Positions 17,434-27,300 of a stretch of DNA of 49,792 nt are shown here, piece after piece; positions within the stretch are counted from its first letter, which is position 1; each line of letters opens with the position of its first letter. Source of the stretch: Bacteroidota bacterium (lineage in GTDB: Bacteria; Bacteroidota; Bacteroidia; Chitinophagales; Chitinophagaceae); NCBI GenBank assembly GCA_018266455.1, contig JAFEAJ010000042.1:1-49792 (forward strand), in the 5' to 3' direction. The translations under genes were made by a program, and so were the position numbers. The notes below the pieces were generated by a model. That model had not been told where the DNA came from, did no database searches, and saw nothing but the letters and a program-made list of their open reading frames with translations.

Positions 17434-18444
17434 TTATAAAACCTTGTAGAAATACGGTTTGTTACGAACGATAATAAATGTTTTCTTCAACAAAAAAAAT
17501 AGGTTGCTGCAATAGCCTTTTAGTTGGCGAAAAGTGTAGCCCTTCTTTTTATTGTTAAGGAATATTTTCGACAAGATCAATCCAATAGCAAAAACAGGCA
17601 CCTCGATTACGTGGAAGAAAAGAATGGCAAGGAACCAGCCACTTCCAAACTGTTTCCTTATCCTCACTAAGTTTGATAACATGATCTGCAGCCCTTTCCT
17701 GTCAAATAAGTTGCTATACGCTTTATCAGAAGACCCGAATGCTTCCGTAGCCGTTTCTCCCTGCAAATGGATCACTTTGCATGCTCCGAAAATGCAAAGC
17801 CTGCCTTCGTGCTGAAGCCTGCTGCACCATTCTGCTTCTTCGGAGTATAAAAAAAAATCTTCATCCATCAGCCCGGCGGTTTTAATAGCTGCTTTTTTTA
17901 CCATCAAAAAAGCGCCGTTGATCCAGTCAACTTCAACGGTTGAATCAGCATTTGGGACATTTGGCTTTTTTACGTTCAGCAATGTGCCCGCCCATTTTAA
18001 AAATTTTCCAAGGTATGGCAATGGAAGCAGGCAATTCAGCCCTCCTTTAATAAAATAATTGCCCGATATCTGTGGGCTCAGGTCAGGATTTAAAAGTTGG
18101 CCCCCGCAGGCAACGTATTCTGAATTGCTGAAAAGCCCATAGCAGTTTTCTATTGCATTGTTTTGTATTAAAGTGTCGGCATTAAGCAGCAACAGGGTAT
18201 CGGCATTTGAACTTTGTATGCCTTTATTATTTGCCCTGGCGAAGCCGGAATTGTAATTCATGTCAATCCATCTTATTCCGGGGAATGCTGAAAGAATGGT
18301 CTCTTTGCTGTTGTCTTTCGAATCGTTGTCAACCACAATGATTTCAAAATCTATTTTCGTTGTGCTTGCATAAACCGAGGAGAGGCAATTTATTATTAAA
18401 TCAGCGCTTTTATAATTAACAATAACTATTGACAGGTCAGTCAC
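17434..18444 (-). CDS. Glycosyltransferase family 2 (rhamnosyltransferase-like)
   Basis: A 336-residue GT-A glycosyltransferase. The N-terminal fold shows LSIVIVNYKSADLIINCLSSV, VDNDSKDNSKE, GFARANNKGI and LLLLNADTL (DxD-like metal site), then VDWINGAFLMVKK and DEDFFLYSEEAEWC, the pattern of WbbL/rhamnosyltransferase-like GT2 enzymes. The C-terminal 80 residues include a hydrophobic segment (LAILFFHVIEVPVFAIGLIL), probably membrane association. It is the last gene of the six-gene operon and probably adds a sugar to a lipid-linked surface glycan. The acceptor is not predictable. Confidence 0.92.
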   Translation of the reverse strand: MTDLSIVIVNYKSADLIINCLSSVYASTTKIDFEIIVVDNDSKDNSKETILSAFPGIRWIDMNYNSGFARANNKGIQSSNADTLLLLNADTLIQNNAIENCYGLFSNSEYVACGGQLLNPDLSPQISGNYFIKGGLNCLLPLPYLGKFLKWAGTLLNVKKPNVPNADSTVEVDWINGAFLMVKKAAIKTAGLMDEDFFLYSEEAEWCSRLQHEGRLCIFGACKVIHLQGETATEAFGSSDKAYSNLFDRKGLQIMLSNLVRIRKQFGSGWFLAILFFHVIEVPVFAIGLILSKIFLNNKKKGYTFRQLKGYCSNLFFLLKKTFIIVRNKPYFYKVL

Positions 18445-18480
18445 TCTGCAATGAGGTTTTAAAAAACGAAAATAAGTTAT

Positions 18481-19626
18481 TCAGGGTTTCCCGGAAAAAT
18501 GAAAGTTCTTTTTAAAAAAATTTCTGATCAGCCTGAATGGAAAAACCAGGAAGCCTGCTATTGCCTGGCTGAAGAATGAAATGTTATAACCATACGCTCC
18601 GGTATTAATACGGATGTGCCTGGTCACTGCGGAAAAATTTCCATAACAAAGCAAATTGTAAACAATGTTTTTGGTGGCATTGAAGCGCAAAGGGGGTTGC
18701 TGGCCATATTCTTTTTTCGCCTCATCAAAATTTTGCAGGGCATTGATGGTGCAAGCTATTACCAATTGTTTGTCGTAATGTACCAGCTCAATAAGATGAG
18801 CAGTTGACATGCCAAAACGATCAAAATCCCGGGAAACAGGATTGTCCCATGATTTGGGAGACGGGTTGAGCAGTTGGACCATTGGCAATTGCTTCGCTGC
18901 ACTTGAGGTAGATATCCAGGTGATGCCACTGGACGAGCCCAATAGCATGTTGCAATAATGGGTGAGGTATGCGGTTTCTCTTATACTAAGGCTGCTGCCA
19001 TCAATGATTCCCGGCGAAGGGTGATCAATGGTCAATGCTGATGAAAGGACCACGGCATTTGTCCCATCTTTTGTTAAGGCTTCAGCAATTTCAATGGCAA
19101 GTGCGGGCGTCATGGCCGATTGCCCGCTTTGAGGAGCGAATTCGAACAACAATACATTTTTGAACGACTGCAAAAAATGTTCTTCAGCAAACTTCCTCAC
19201 TTTTTCTTTTTCCTGCGGGAACAGTTCCAGCACGGGCATTACCGGCACAGTGATCGCTTTTGGGTATCCCCGGAAAATGGAAGATCGCACACAGCCATCG
19301 TAATTGGCGAGTTGGCTGTTGATGAGGTTGGTAAAAAAAATTTCATCCCATTCCCCTGATTTTTTTTGCTTAAGCAGTTGCTTTTTGAATTTCCGATAGC
19401 TCGCTACATTATCCTTGATAACGTGTGTTGCTTCAAGCACGTCATCAATATAAGGGTTATTTGAAATGATGTTTTTGCAAAATGGCGCAATGGCCCAGGT
19501 GAGCTTGCAATTGGGGCAGTCGTGCCTGATCTGCCTGGCCACTGCTGTTGCATAAAGGCAATCTCCATTGGAATAGAGCTGGACGAGCAATATCTTTAGG
19601 TGATCATTATGCTTGTTGGGCAACAT
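18481..19626 (-). CDS. Glycosyltransferase family 9-like protein
   Basis: A 381-residue GT-B-fold protein of the heptosyltransferase (GT9) type. The N-terminal KILLVQLYSNGDCLYATAVARQI with CKLTWAIAPFCKNII, a middle VLLFEFAPQSGQ and a C-terminal nucleotide-sugar site (TAYLTHYCNMLLGSSSGITWIS) match. Many GT9-like proteins in Bacteroidota surface clusters act on sugars other than heptose. Its spacing is 36 bases before the GT2 gene and 38 after the dehydratase-like gene, inside one operon. The C-terminal end (ISFFSQAIAGFLVFPFRLIRNFF) is amphipathic and may touch the membrane. Confidence 0.82.
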   Translation of the reverse strand: MLPNKHNDHLKILLVQLYSNGDCLYATAVARQIRHDCPNCKLTWAIAPFCKNIISNNPYIDDVLEATHVIKDNVASYRKFKKQLLKQKKSGEWDEIFFTNLINSQLANYDGCVRSSIFRGYPKAITVPVMPVLELFPQEKEKVRKFAEEHFLQSFKNVLLFEFAPQSGQSAMTPALAIEIAEALTKDGTNAVVLSSALTIDHPSPGIIDGSSLSIRETAYLTHYCNMLLGSSSGITWISTSSAAKQLPMVQLLNPSPKSWDNPVSRDFDRFGMSTAHLIELVHYDKQLVIACTINALQNFDEAKKEYGQQPPLRFNATKNIVYNLLCYGNFSAVTRHIRINTGAYGYNISFFSQAIAGFLVFPFRLIRNFFKKNFHFSGKP

Positions 19627-19664
19627 AGGCTGGCGTTGAAAACAGGTTTGTTGGTAATAAAATG

Positions 19665-20537
19665 CTATTCCTTCATCATCATTTCGGCTAACTGTTCAAA
19701 AGAAACCGTTGGCTTCCATCCTAACGAGTTTATTAAGGCAGGATCGCAAACAAGCTGTTGGTATTCGGGGCGAAATCCTTTTTTTACCTGTATGTGTTCT
19801 TCAGGTTTTTTCTTAATAATCGAAAAGCATGCTTTTATCCAATCATCAATGCTATAACCAATGCCCGAGCCAATATTGGCCTCAAACAAATTGTCCTGCG
19901 TTACCAATGTCCATACTCCCTTTACCACATCGCCTGCAAATGTCCATTCTTTGATAACGCCTGCATCTCCTATTTCAATTTTTTCAGGGCTGCCCTTTGA
20001 AATCCTTTTAGCGGCTTCAGCAATTTTTTTTGCAATGTGCCTTTCTGTTCTTCTCGGGCTGTCGTGATTAAAAAAATAGCCTATATACGTTTTAATGCCA
20101 AGGCTCCTGTAATACCTCGCGGCATAAACAGAGTGGATGCGGCTTACTGAATATGCATCTCTTGCTTCAAACTCAGCGGTTTCTTTTATTGGGTGCCCAT
20201 TATTCTTGAATTGCAATCCACTGCCTGAAATAAATACTTTTGTGCGCGGAGAAAAATTTTTTACTGCTTCCAAAATATTCAAGGTTCCTGTTGCAATAAT
20301 TTCATGGTTTTCGAAAATGGTTTCGTGTTTTGTGGTGGAATTGGCTGCAAGATGAAAGACAAAATCCGGTTGCTGGTTTTTTATGAGGTCCCTAACAGAA
20401 GGGTAGCTGGTGATGTCTATATCTGAAGAAGATAGCACTTTGTGAATACCGATTACATTAACAGGTTGTTGTTGTAGCAACTTGGCCAGGTAATGGCCGT
20501 CCTGTCCTTTTGATCCAAAAATGATTGCATTGGTCAT
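19665..20537 (-). CDS. GDP-mannose 4,6-dehydratase-like SDR protein, altered active site
   Basis: A 290-residue extended short-chain dehydrogenase. The nucleotide motif is IIFGSKGQDGHYLAKLL (GxxGxxG, G8-G11-G14). YFFNHDSPRRTERHIAKKI matches the NHESPRR signature of GDP-mannose 4,6-dehydratases. The catalytic YxxxK is Y129-S-V-S-R133: the Lys is Arg, read from CGC codon 133. The Ser/Thr segment is ISGSGLQF instead of the usual ASSSEVYG type. At 290 residues it is also shorter than typical Gmd (about 340-370). It may act on a nucleotide sugar with altered chemistry, or be a binding protein. It lies five bases before the fusion gene stop. Confidence 0.82.
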   Translation of the reverse strand: MTNAIIFGSKGQDGHYLAKLLQQQPVNVIGIHKVLSSSDIDITSYPSVRDLIKNQQPDFVFHLAANSTTKHETIFENHEIIATGTLNILEAVKNFSPRTKVFISGSGLQFKNNGHPIKETAEFEARDAYSVSRIHSVYAARYYRSLGIKTYIGYFFNHDSPRRTERHIAKKIAEAAKRISKGSPEKIEIGDAGVIKEWTFAGDVVKGVWTLVTQDNLFEANIGSGIGYSIDDWIKACFSIIKKKPEEHIQVKKGFRPEYQQLVCDPALINSLGWKPTVSFEQLAEMMMKE

Positions 20538-20541
20538 TGCG

Positions 20542-22377
20542 TTAGAGCTCTTTCTTTTTTATAACAAAAGTGGCAAAAGTGTAATGATACTTTCCAAGAT
20601 AGCAAAAATCAGGGTCAGGGCAATCCCACTCTGGCGCATCAACAAGTTCGCAAGAGGGCAGGTAGCTTAACAGCCGGTCTTCCAAATCTTTTTTGGTGTA
20701 AAAGCGTGCGTCTACTTCAGGTTTCGGCTCTCCTGGCTTCCACTGGTCATTATAATCGCAGGTAATAATGGCCACCCCTTTGGGTTTTAATAACAAGTCA
20801 ATTGCCTCCATAAATGATTTATCGTCCGGGTCATGCTCGATTACTGAAGTTGAAAAAATGATGTCGTAGGATTTTTTTTCGACAGACGGCTTGGTGCAAT
20901 ATTCCTGGAGATAGTAATTGATCATTGGGTCAATTTCGTCTATCTGGAATCCCATTTTTTTTAAGCTCATAGCTGCGGTATCCTCATAGCTGCCCACACA
21001 TAAAATTTTTGGGTTTTTAAACTGCCTGATGTAATGATAAGTAGTATTAAAAACGAAGCCTTGCTGCACATTTGCTTCAGCAATTTTTTTTGACATGGTT
21101 TTAGGCACAATTTCAAAAAGCTTGTCAATTGCCGGTCGGTAAAGCTCACGGGCCTTGTTGTCCAGTATACGATTTACGGGAATATTTTTTGGTATATCAA
21201 TTTCCCTGAAAATTATTTTTTCATCGGCGGTAAGATCGTCTTCCGTAATTTCTTCTGTGGAACGGAGCCATGTAAATTTCTTATCCGGGAAAGTGAGCCG
21301 TTGCCTGATTTTTCTCATTATGGAAAAAGATGATTCTCTTCCTGCACTGTTGCGCTTATGGCTGATCACCGAACTGACGATCCTTTCATATTCCCAAATC
21401 AAATTTTCTTTGTTCCATTCAGCAGTTAGTTTTTCTAAAGGCGAAAAACCATTTGATAATATTGTTTTTAAAGACAGGTCGCCTGCTGCAACAGATGGCT
21501 TTGCAGCAAGAATATGACGGAACATGGCAGACCTAGAAACCGCAATGGGTTTTTTTACGGCCAGGGCATTGTCAACAGCGCTTGAAATGCCGCGGTTTTT
21601 TGAATCTTCATACAAAAAAACATTTATACTGTTTGCTGCCAGGAATTTAAGCATAGCTTCATCATCAAAAAACTCATGCGTAATTTCTAACCCGATGTTT
21701 GAGCCTTTGGCTATATCTATGCACTCCTGTGCAATTTTCCTGGCATTGGCCCCATCCCTGTCGCCAAAATCTGCATAAGAAATGTTTAACCTGATTATTG
21801 CTTTATCAAATTCTTCTTTTACTTTTTGAACAACTTTTTGGAAACCTTTATTCGGGGTGCCGAACCCGAAACTTCCGATAGTTGGTATTGCCGGTTCAAT
21901 AACTGCGCCATGGTATTCCGGAATAAGTCGCCCTGTTTTATAAACTATCGGGTTCTTTAATAATAAAGTGGGGTCTGGCGCTATGTAAAAATCAAACAAT
22001 GCGTGCAGGCGTTTGCCTGAACTTCCCAGGATATATTTGTTCCTGTAATTGGTTGCATTGTCTGCAATATGCTGGTTCACCTCATGGATTATTCCTATTG
22101 AAATTGCGTTGAGCCTGTTCAGGTTGTTTTTGTACAAGCCTTTTGCCACTTTGGTGCAGGCCCATGGCATTACCGATGGATGATAGTTGAAAATTATTAT
22201 TTGCGGGCCGTGCTGCTTAATGGCTGACCCCAGCTCGCCGAGAGAATTGCATTCAGCACGAATGAACTCATATTTTTTTGATGAGCTGATTGCATTAAAA
22301 ATATGCTTCCCGAATTCGTATACCCCACATTGTTTTTTTTTATGGGATATAAAAAGAATTTTTTCTTTTTGCATCAT
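20542..22377 (-). CDS. Glycosyltransferase-methyltransferase fusion
   Basis: A 611-residue two-domain protein. Residues 1-about 340 resemble a GT-B glycosyltransferase (ILFISHKKKQCGVYEFGKHIF; GSFGFGTPNKGFQKVV; NVFLYEDSKNRGISSAVDNALAVKKPIAV, the donor-binding region). Residues about 400-611 form a class I methyltransferase (ILCVGSYEDTAAMSLKKMG, motif I at 458-476; IIFSTSVIEHDPDDKSFMEAIDLLLKPKGVAIITCDY). A linker of about 60 residues joins them. The fusion suggests that transfer and methylation of a sugar occur together in one enzyme. It overlaps the preceding gene by four bases (22374-22377), so the two are translationally coupled. Confidence 0.85.
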   Translation of the reverse strand: MMQKEKILFISHKKKQCGVYEFGKHIFNAISSSKKYEFIRAECNSLGELGSAIKQHGPQIIIFNYHPSVMPWACTKVAKGLYKNNLNRLNAISIGIIHEVNQHIADNATNYRNKYILGSSGKRLHALFDFYIAPDPTLLLKNPIVYKTGRLIPEYHGAVIEPAIPTIGSFGFGTPNKGFQKVVQKVKEEFDKAIIRLNISYADFGDRDGANARKIAQECIDIAKGSNIGLEITHEFFDDEAMLKFLAANSINVFLYEDSKNRGISSAVDNALAVKKPIAVSRSAMFRHILAAKPSVAAGDLSLKTILSNGFSPLEKLTAEWNKENLIWEYERIVSSVISHKRNSAGRESSFSIMRKIRQRLTFPDKKFTWLRSTEEITEDDLTADEKIIFREIDIPKNIPVNRILDNKARELYRPAIDKLFEIVPKTMSKKIAEANVQQGFVFNTTYHYIRQFKNPKILCVGSYEDTAAMSLKKMGFQIDEIDPMINYYLQEYCTKPSVEKKSYDIIFSTSVIEHDPDDKSFMEAIDLLLKPKGVAIITCDYNDQWKPGEPKPEVDARFYTKKDLEDRLLSYLPSCELVDAPEWDCPDPDFCYLGKYHYTFATFVIKKKEL

Positions 22378-23633
22378 TTCTTTTTAAAGATCTCTATGGC
22401 GGGCACCGGGAAAATAAATCCTGTCCCTTTTTCAAGCGCATCTTTTTCTCTTTCTAAAAATTCTTTTTTGAAATGCCAGGGCAGCACTAAGTAATAGTCG
22501 GGGTTCATAGCGCGGCTTTCCTGTTCGCTAATGATGGGGATATTTGTGCCAAGGGTATAAGCGCCGTATTTATCAGGGTTGCGCTCGGCAGCAAACTGCA
22601 CCAGCATGTTATTGATATCGCACCATTGCAAAATGGTGTTGCCTTTTGTAGAGGCGCCGTAGATATGCACTTTTTTCCCTTCATGTTTTAGTTTCACCAG
22701 CAGTTCGTGCAGTTCATCCTTTACCTTTTCGATCCGGTACTGGAAGGCAACATAAGGTTTGTCCGTATCCAGTTCCAGGTCAAATTCTTTCTGGCGCACT
22801 TCGTTCATCAGCTTGTAATTTTCGGGACTAAAATAAAGGCTGCTTTCTTTATGGGTGGCATAACACCGGATGCTGCCGCCATTGATGTCGTTAAAAAGTA
22901 TTTTGAAGATTTTCATCCCGCCCATTGCGGCAATTTTTTCAAGCACTGCTAAGCTGTAGTATTCAAGGTGCTCATGGCAAATGGTATCATAGCTGTCGTT
23001 TTCCAGCATCAGGGGCATGTAGCTCATTTCGAAAACCCATATCCCTTCGGGCGATAAAAGCTGTTTGATCGCTTTTACAAATTCCACCGGGTTCTCCAGG
23101 TCGTAAAACATAGCGATGGAAGTGATGATGTCTATTTTGTGTTGCCCGATGGCTTTGAACAGTTCAGCAGAAGGGAAAACATCCTGCACTACCGTAGCGT
23201 GCTTCACTTCCTGCGCTACGTCGCTGGGATCGCAGCCGAATTTTTTAAATTTTTCAGGATAATAGTTCAGCAAAGTGCCATCGTTGCAGCCAATGTCCAG
23301 CACATTGGCGGTGGGGTTTTTAAACAGGGCCAGTGTGCTGTCAACAATGCCTTTAAGGTGGTTGCGCATGGTGGCATTGGTGCCACTGCGGTACCAATAA
23401 GCTGCATAAAGGATTTCCGGGGGCACGCTGTGCTCCATTTGCAGCAGGCCGCAGGCGTTTTCATCCAATTGCGGGTTACAGCGCACCAGGGAGCAGTTTA
23501 TTTTTCTGTGAGAAGGCATTTCTTTTCCGGGCTTCACGAAAGATCCCTGTAAGTACTGCGGGCCAAGATCTATAACCGGGGTGAGCGATGGGGAGCCACA
23601 AACGCGACAAGTAGCTCTTTTGCGAACATGCAT
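22374..23633 (-). CDS. Class I methyltransferase with N-terminal zinc ribbon
   Basis: A 419-residue enzyme of the kind acting on nucleotide-linked or glycan-bound sugars (C-methyltransferase-like). The N-terminal Cys-rich part reads CRVCGS ... VIDLGPQYLQGSF ... CSLVRCNPQLDENACGLLQMEH, a putative zinc site; the methyltransferase core has VLDIGCNDGTLLNYYP (motif I) and IIT-SIAMFYDLENPVEF. The C-terminal part (VHIYGASTKGNTILQWCD, PIISEQESRAMNPDYYLVLPWHF) is typical of this family. It is the second gene of the operon, starting eight bases after the DUF4254-like gene. Confidence 0.9.
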   Translation of the reverse strand: MHVRKRATCRVCGSPSLTPVIDLGPQYLQGSFVKPGKEMPSHRKINCSLVRCNPQLDENACGLLQMEHSVPPEILYAAYWYRSGTNATMRNHLKGIVDSTLALFKNPTANVLDIGCNDGTLLNYYPEKFKKFGCDPSDVAQEVKHATVVQDVFPSAELFKAIGQHKIDIITSIAMFYDLENPVEFVKAIKQLLSPEGIWVFEMSYMPLMLENDSYDTICHEHLEYYSLAVLEKIAAMGGMKIFKILFNDINGGSIRCYATHKESSLYFSPENYKLMNEVRQKEFDLELDTDKPYVAFQYRIEKVKDELHELLVKLKHEGKKVHIYGASTKGNTILQWCDINNMLVQFAAERNPDKYGAYTLGTNIPIISEQESRAMNPDYYLVLPWHFKKEFLEREKDALEKGTGFIFPVPAIEIFKKK

Positions 23634-23641
23634 ATATGTTT

Positions 23642-24088
23642 TTATTTGTTGTGTAGTTCCGAAATGAGGTCTGCAAACTGGCGGTTAATGGAATCGATGC
23701 ATTTGTTCCTTTCCAGGTTCAGCAGCGCCAACTGCTTTACTACTTTGTCTTTTTCCTCTGCCGCCACTTTTTCAAACTCGTACACTTTTTCCTGTTCATG
23801 CCAAAGCTCGCAGTTCACATTGGCCAACTGGTAGATCACCTCACCAATATGCCCGCTGACATTGGCCACTTCATTGCCTTCTTTTTTAAAAACTTTATTA
23901 GCGTCAAAAGTCAGGCGGTCTATTGGTATAATGCCTGAAACGGCGTTGGCAAAATATTCATCAATTTCCTGCTGAAGCATTGATGCCTGTTTGTTCAGGC
24001 TCTGCAATTTTTCGTTATCCCCGGTATGGAACTGTTTTAATTTTACGATGCTCAATTTGTCGCACAACATCCCTAATGTTTCCGCCAT
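23642..24088 (-). CDS. DUF4254-like protein of glycan operon
   Basis: A 148-residue, mostly helical, soluble protein without signal peptide. Two segments recall the DUF4254 family: GMLCDKLSIVKLKQFH near the N-terminus and QLANVNCELWHEQEKVYEF followed by LLNLERNKCIDSINRQ near the end. The family occurs in surface-polysaccharide clusters of Bacteroidota and has no firmly established function. At 148 residues it is short. It is the first gene of the operon. The match is by recognised motif only, so confidence in the family is moderate; the coding nature is well supported by position and operon spacing. Confidence 0.65.
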   Translation of the reverse strand: MAETLGMLCDKLSIVKLKQFHTGDNEKLQSLNKQASMLQQEIDEYFANAVSGIIPIDRLTFDANKVFKKEGNEVANVSGHIGEVIYQLANVNCELWHEQEKVYEFEKVAAEEKDKVVKQLALLNLERNKCIDSINRQFADLISELHNK

Positions 24089-24320
24089 AAGTTTGAACGC
24101 TGTTAAGGGGCGAAATTAAGTTTTTCGATTTTAATTCGGGAATAATTTCTGTGCATAACCCTTGGTCCCCTGTCGTTCTAAATCAGTTCCGTTATAGGTT
24201 GCATTGCCGCGCCATTCCGAAAGAAAGATGTCCTGCATAAAAAGAATACAGGGCCAAGCCAGAATAAAAACGGATAGGCTTTGCCGGTAAGTTTCCTGGA
24301 AAAAATGACTGATGGCATCG
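24089..24320. other. Intergenic gap between glycan operon and sprA
   Basis: No consensus promoter or terminator was found. One short minus-strand frame (24131-24238, 35 codons from an ATG, ending GTKGYAQKLFPN) has codon usage and a charged composition that could be real, but it has no recognised family and no visible start signal. I leave it unannotated as a gene. Confidence 0.3.
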
Positions 24321-27300
24321 TTATGGTGCAAGCGAAATCCTGAGCTGCAGCCCGGCACGAGTGGTAACGATTGGTGGCGATGTGGAAATTTTTGGCGTTA
24401 CCCTTCGCTGGTCGAAATACAGTTTCAGGTTGATCCTGTTGCTCATTACATAATCAATGGAAGGAGAAATAGTGATCGTTCTTTGGCCACCTGTAGGCAG
24501 GGCGGTTCCCTGGTCGAGCCTGCTGTTTGCGGTGATGTCATCACGAATGCTGAAGTCAAGCCGGAAATTAAGGTCATTATCCAGCTTGCCTGAGGCTTCA
24601 CTTTTCCCCGGCATTTTAATTTTGAGATGGAAGGGCAGGGGCAACCCTCTTTTTCGCCAGCCTCCGCCAAAAGTAAATTCAGTTGAGTGGTTTTCCGTCA
24701 TCTGGTAATCGATCAGGCTTAAGCTCAGTTGCCTTGATTTGTTATAGCCAACCCTCACCTGGAGCTGGTTCACAAAAGTCATGTCAACATTCAGCAATGG
24801 CGAGAATGACTCGATGATGGTAATGTTGGGAATAGCAAAATAGGGAATAAAATTTCCTGAAACCGTGTCAATGAACCCGGGATAGCGGATGCCCAATGGG
24901 TCCTGGTATAATAATGACGTGTTGAAACTGCTCATGCTTAAAGTGCTGTTATAAGCATGTGTTAAGTTGAAGCTGGAGAAAATTTTATCCATGCCGGGGA
25001 CCCTCGACAAACCGTTATAAGAAATTCTCCAGTTGGGTTTAGGAAAATAACCGCTGAAAGGATTTGTTTTTACGCTGCTGTTGTTTTCATTGACCAATGC
25101 AATTTTATTCGGGTCTTTACCGGTATAAGCCGCTATGAACGCAGGGATGAGCACGTCTTGCGCATACCGGCCATAACCTTTGTAATATCCATCAGCGCCA
25201 CTGGTCCCGGAATAAGGGTTTGATTTGCCCAGCCTTTGTGAAACGGCGGTCCTGTAATTCTCGAAATTGATGAAGGCTTTTGAAAGCTCATCGGGCCTGT
25301 TTTTCTGGAACAAAGTTTTCATGGCAATAAAGCTGATGCTGAATGTTCCCGTATTATAAGGGCTAAGGTGCACGAAGCCGCTTGTGCTGGTGGTATCTTT
25401 GAATAATTCAGTAAATGTTTTCCCGAATGTTTTGTCAAAATTCACATCGACATTGAAATCGCGGAATGGTTGCAATTGCGCCCTGATGTTTAGTTTCTGG
25501 TTATAGCTTTGCTGGTTTTGGAAATTCAGCGTCGAGTCTGTGGTGATCAGCCCTTTCCTGGCAAGCCTGTTCACAAAATTGGCATCGGGCTGTTTGCCGA
25601 AAATATAGGCCAGCCCGGGTTCCCCATTCCTCAAATCCATTCCTAAGGCCCTGGTGCTGTCGGTATATCCATAAATGTTAGAAGCCGAGTTTTCAGCGTA
25701 ATTAACGCTTACCCTTTTCACCGAGGTGATGATCCTTCCCAGCACTTTTAAGATGCCGTTTATCTCAGGCAGTTCATTAGGGTCTTTAATTTTTTGTTTT
25801 TTATTTCCTGCTGTGTCGGCTTTGTTTTTAGGCATGCCCTGTATGGCCCTGTCCTGGTTGGGCTGTTGCTTGCCGGGCTGTGCATCAAGTGCACGCAACC
25901 ACTTCCATTTGCTGTACAGGCGGGTAAAATCAAATTCGCCTGTGATGCTTTTTGTTTGCGTGTTCTGCAAGGTGTTGCCCAATGATTTTGCCAGTAGGGA
26001 GGCGGCGATCCAGGTGTAGGTTGCGCTGTACCCCACATGGATGTTTGTCCAGTCGAGCGCGGGAAATTTATTGGTGGGCAGCACATAGCCAACATTTGCC
26101 GTTTGCTGGTATAATAAATTTCTTCCCCCTTTCAGGAAATTGCTCCACATTTTTCTTTTGCTGGCGGAGTTCAGGCGCCCGCTGTCCTCATCAACAACAG
26201 AATTATTGATGGCCGAAAAATCGAGGCTAAGCGATTTGGTTAAGTTCCATTGAAAAACATAAGATCTCCTGAAATTGAAAAATTTATTGAAGGTTTCAGG
26301 AAGGAAATATTTTGGCCCGCCAATATTTCGCGACCGGTAAGCGCCGAATTGCCTGTCCACATCTGCATTAAATTTGAGCGTGTTGGGAAATGGGTTTATA
26401 TTAAAATCTCTGATCAGCCCAAGCCATGGCGATTTTGATTTGATTTTTCTTTTAAAAGGCTCCCACGATTTTGGCGCAACGGTATAGTTATACCCCAGGC
26501 CTCCTTTATAAGCTTTCAGTTCGTCCTCTACTGCCACTTCATTGTGGTGTTCCATTTGCGTGTACGAATAGCTGAAGTCGAAATTTTGCAGGCTCCACAG
26601 CTTTGGCCTTTTGCCATTCGTGTTCAGTTTCCTGACATTGGTGAAGTTGAGTGTTTTGATGGTGCTGGCATCAATGGCCTGCTCTCTTATAGAGTCCCTC
26701 AGGCTGGCCGGGGCATTGTTGATTTTGTCTTTTAAAGCGATGTCAAGGTCAAAAGGGTCATACAATGGCGAGCTGGTTGTTTTCGATATGCTGGCATAAG
26801 TGGGTATGGATATGCCGATTTTTTTAGGCAGCAGCTTTCCGAGCTCCATATTGGCTGCTGCGTCAAATTGCGTAACATCATTGAACGAACGCTCATTGAT
26901 GTGCTGGTCAATGCTGCCGAAACCTACTGATTTATAAGAGCCCGAAACATACACTGTGCCGAGGTCAGCCAGTTTCAGGTCTACCCTTCCTAAAGCTGCC
27001 CACCCACCTTTGTCATTAATGTTTGATAAGCGCAATTCATCAAACCATATTTCCGAGCAAACTGCTCTTGTTGAAACATTTCTCACACCAAGGAAGAAGG
27101 CCTGCACCTGGCCAAGGTTCGGGTTGCCAATTATCGCATATACTTTACCGTTAGGGTCGGTTTCGGTATAATACTGGTTAGAAGGCACTGCATTGTTCCG
27201 GTTTGTTTTTAGTTGGGTGAGCCTGGAAAGGGTTAGGTTAAGGTTGTTGGTGTCCGGCCAGATGCTCACATCTGACGTAGTGCCCCAGCTTGTTTTTTTC

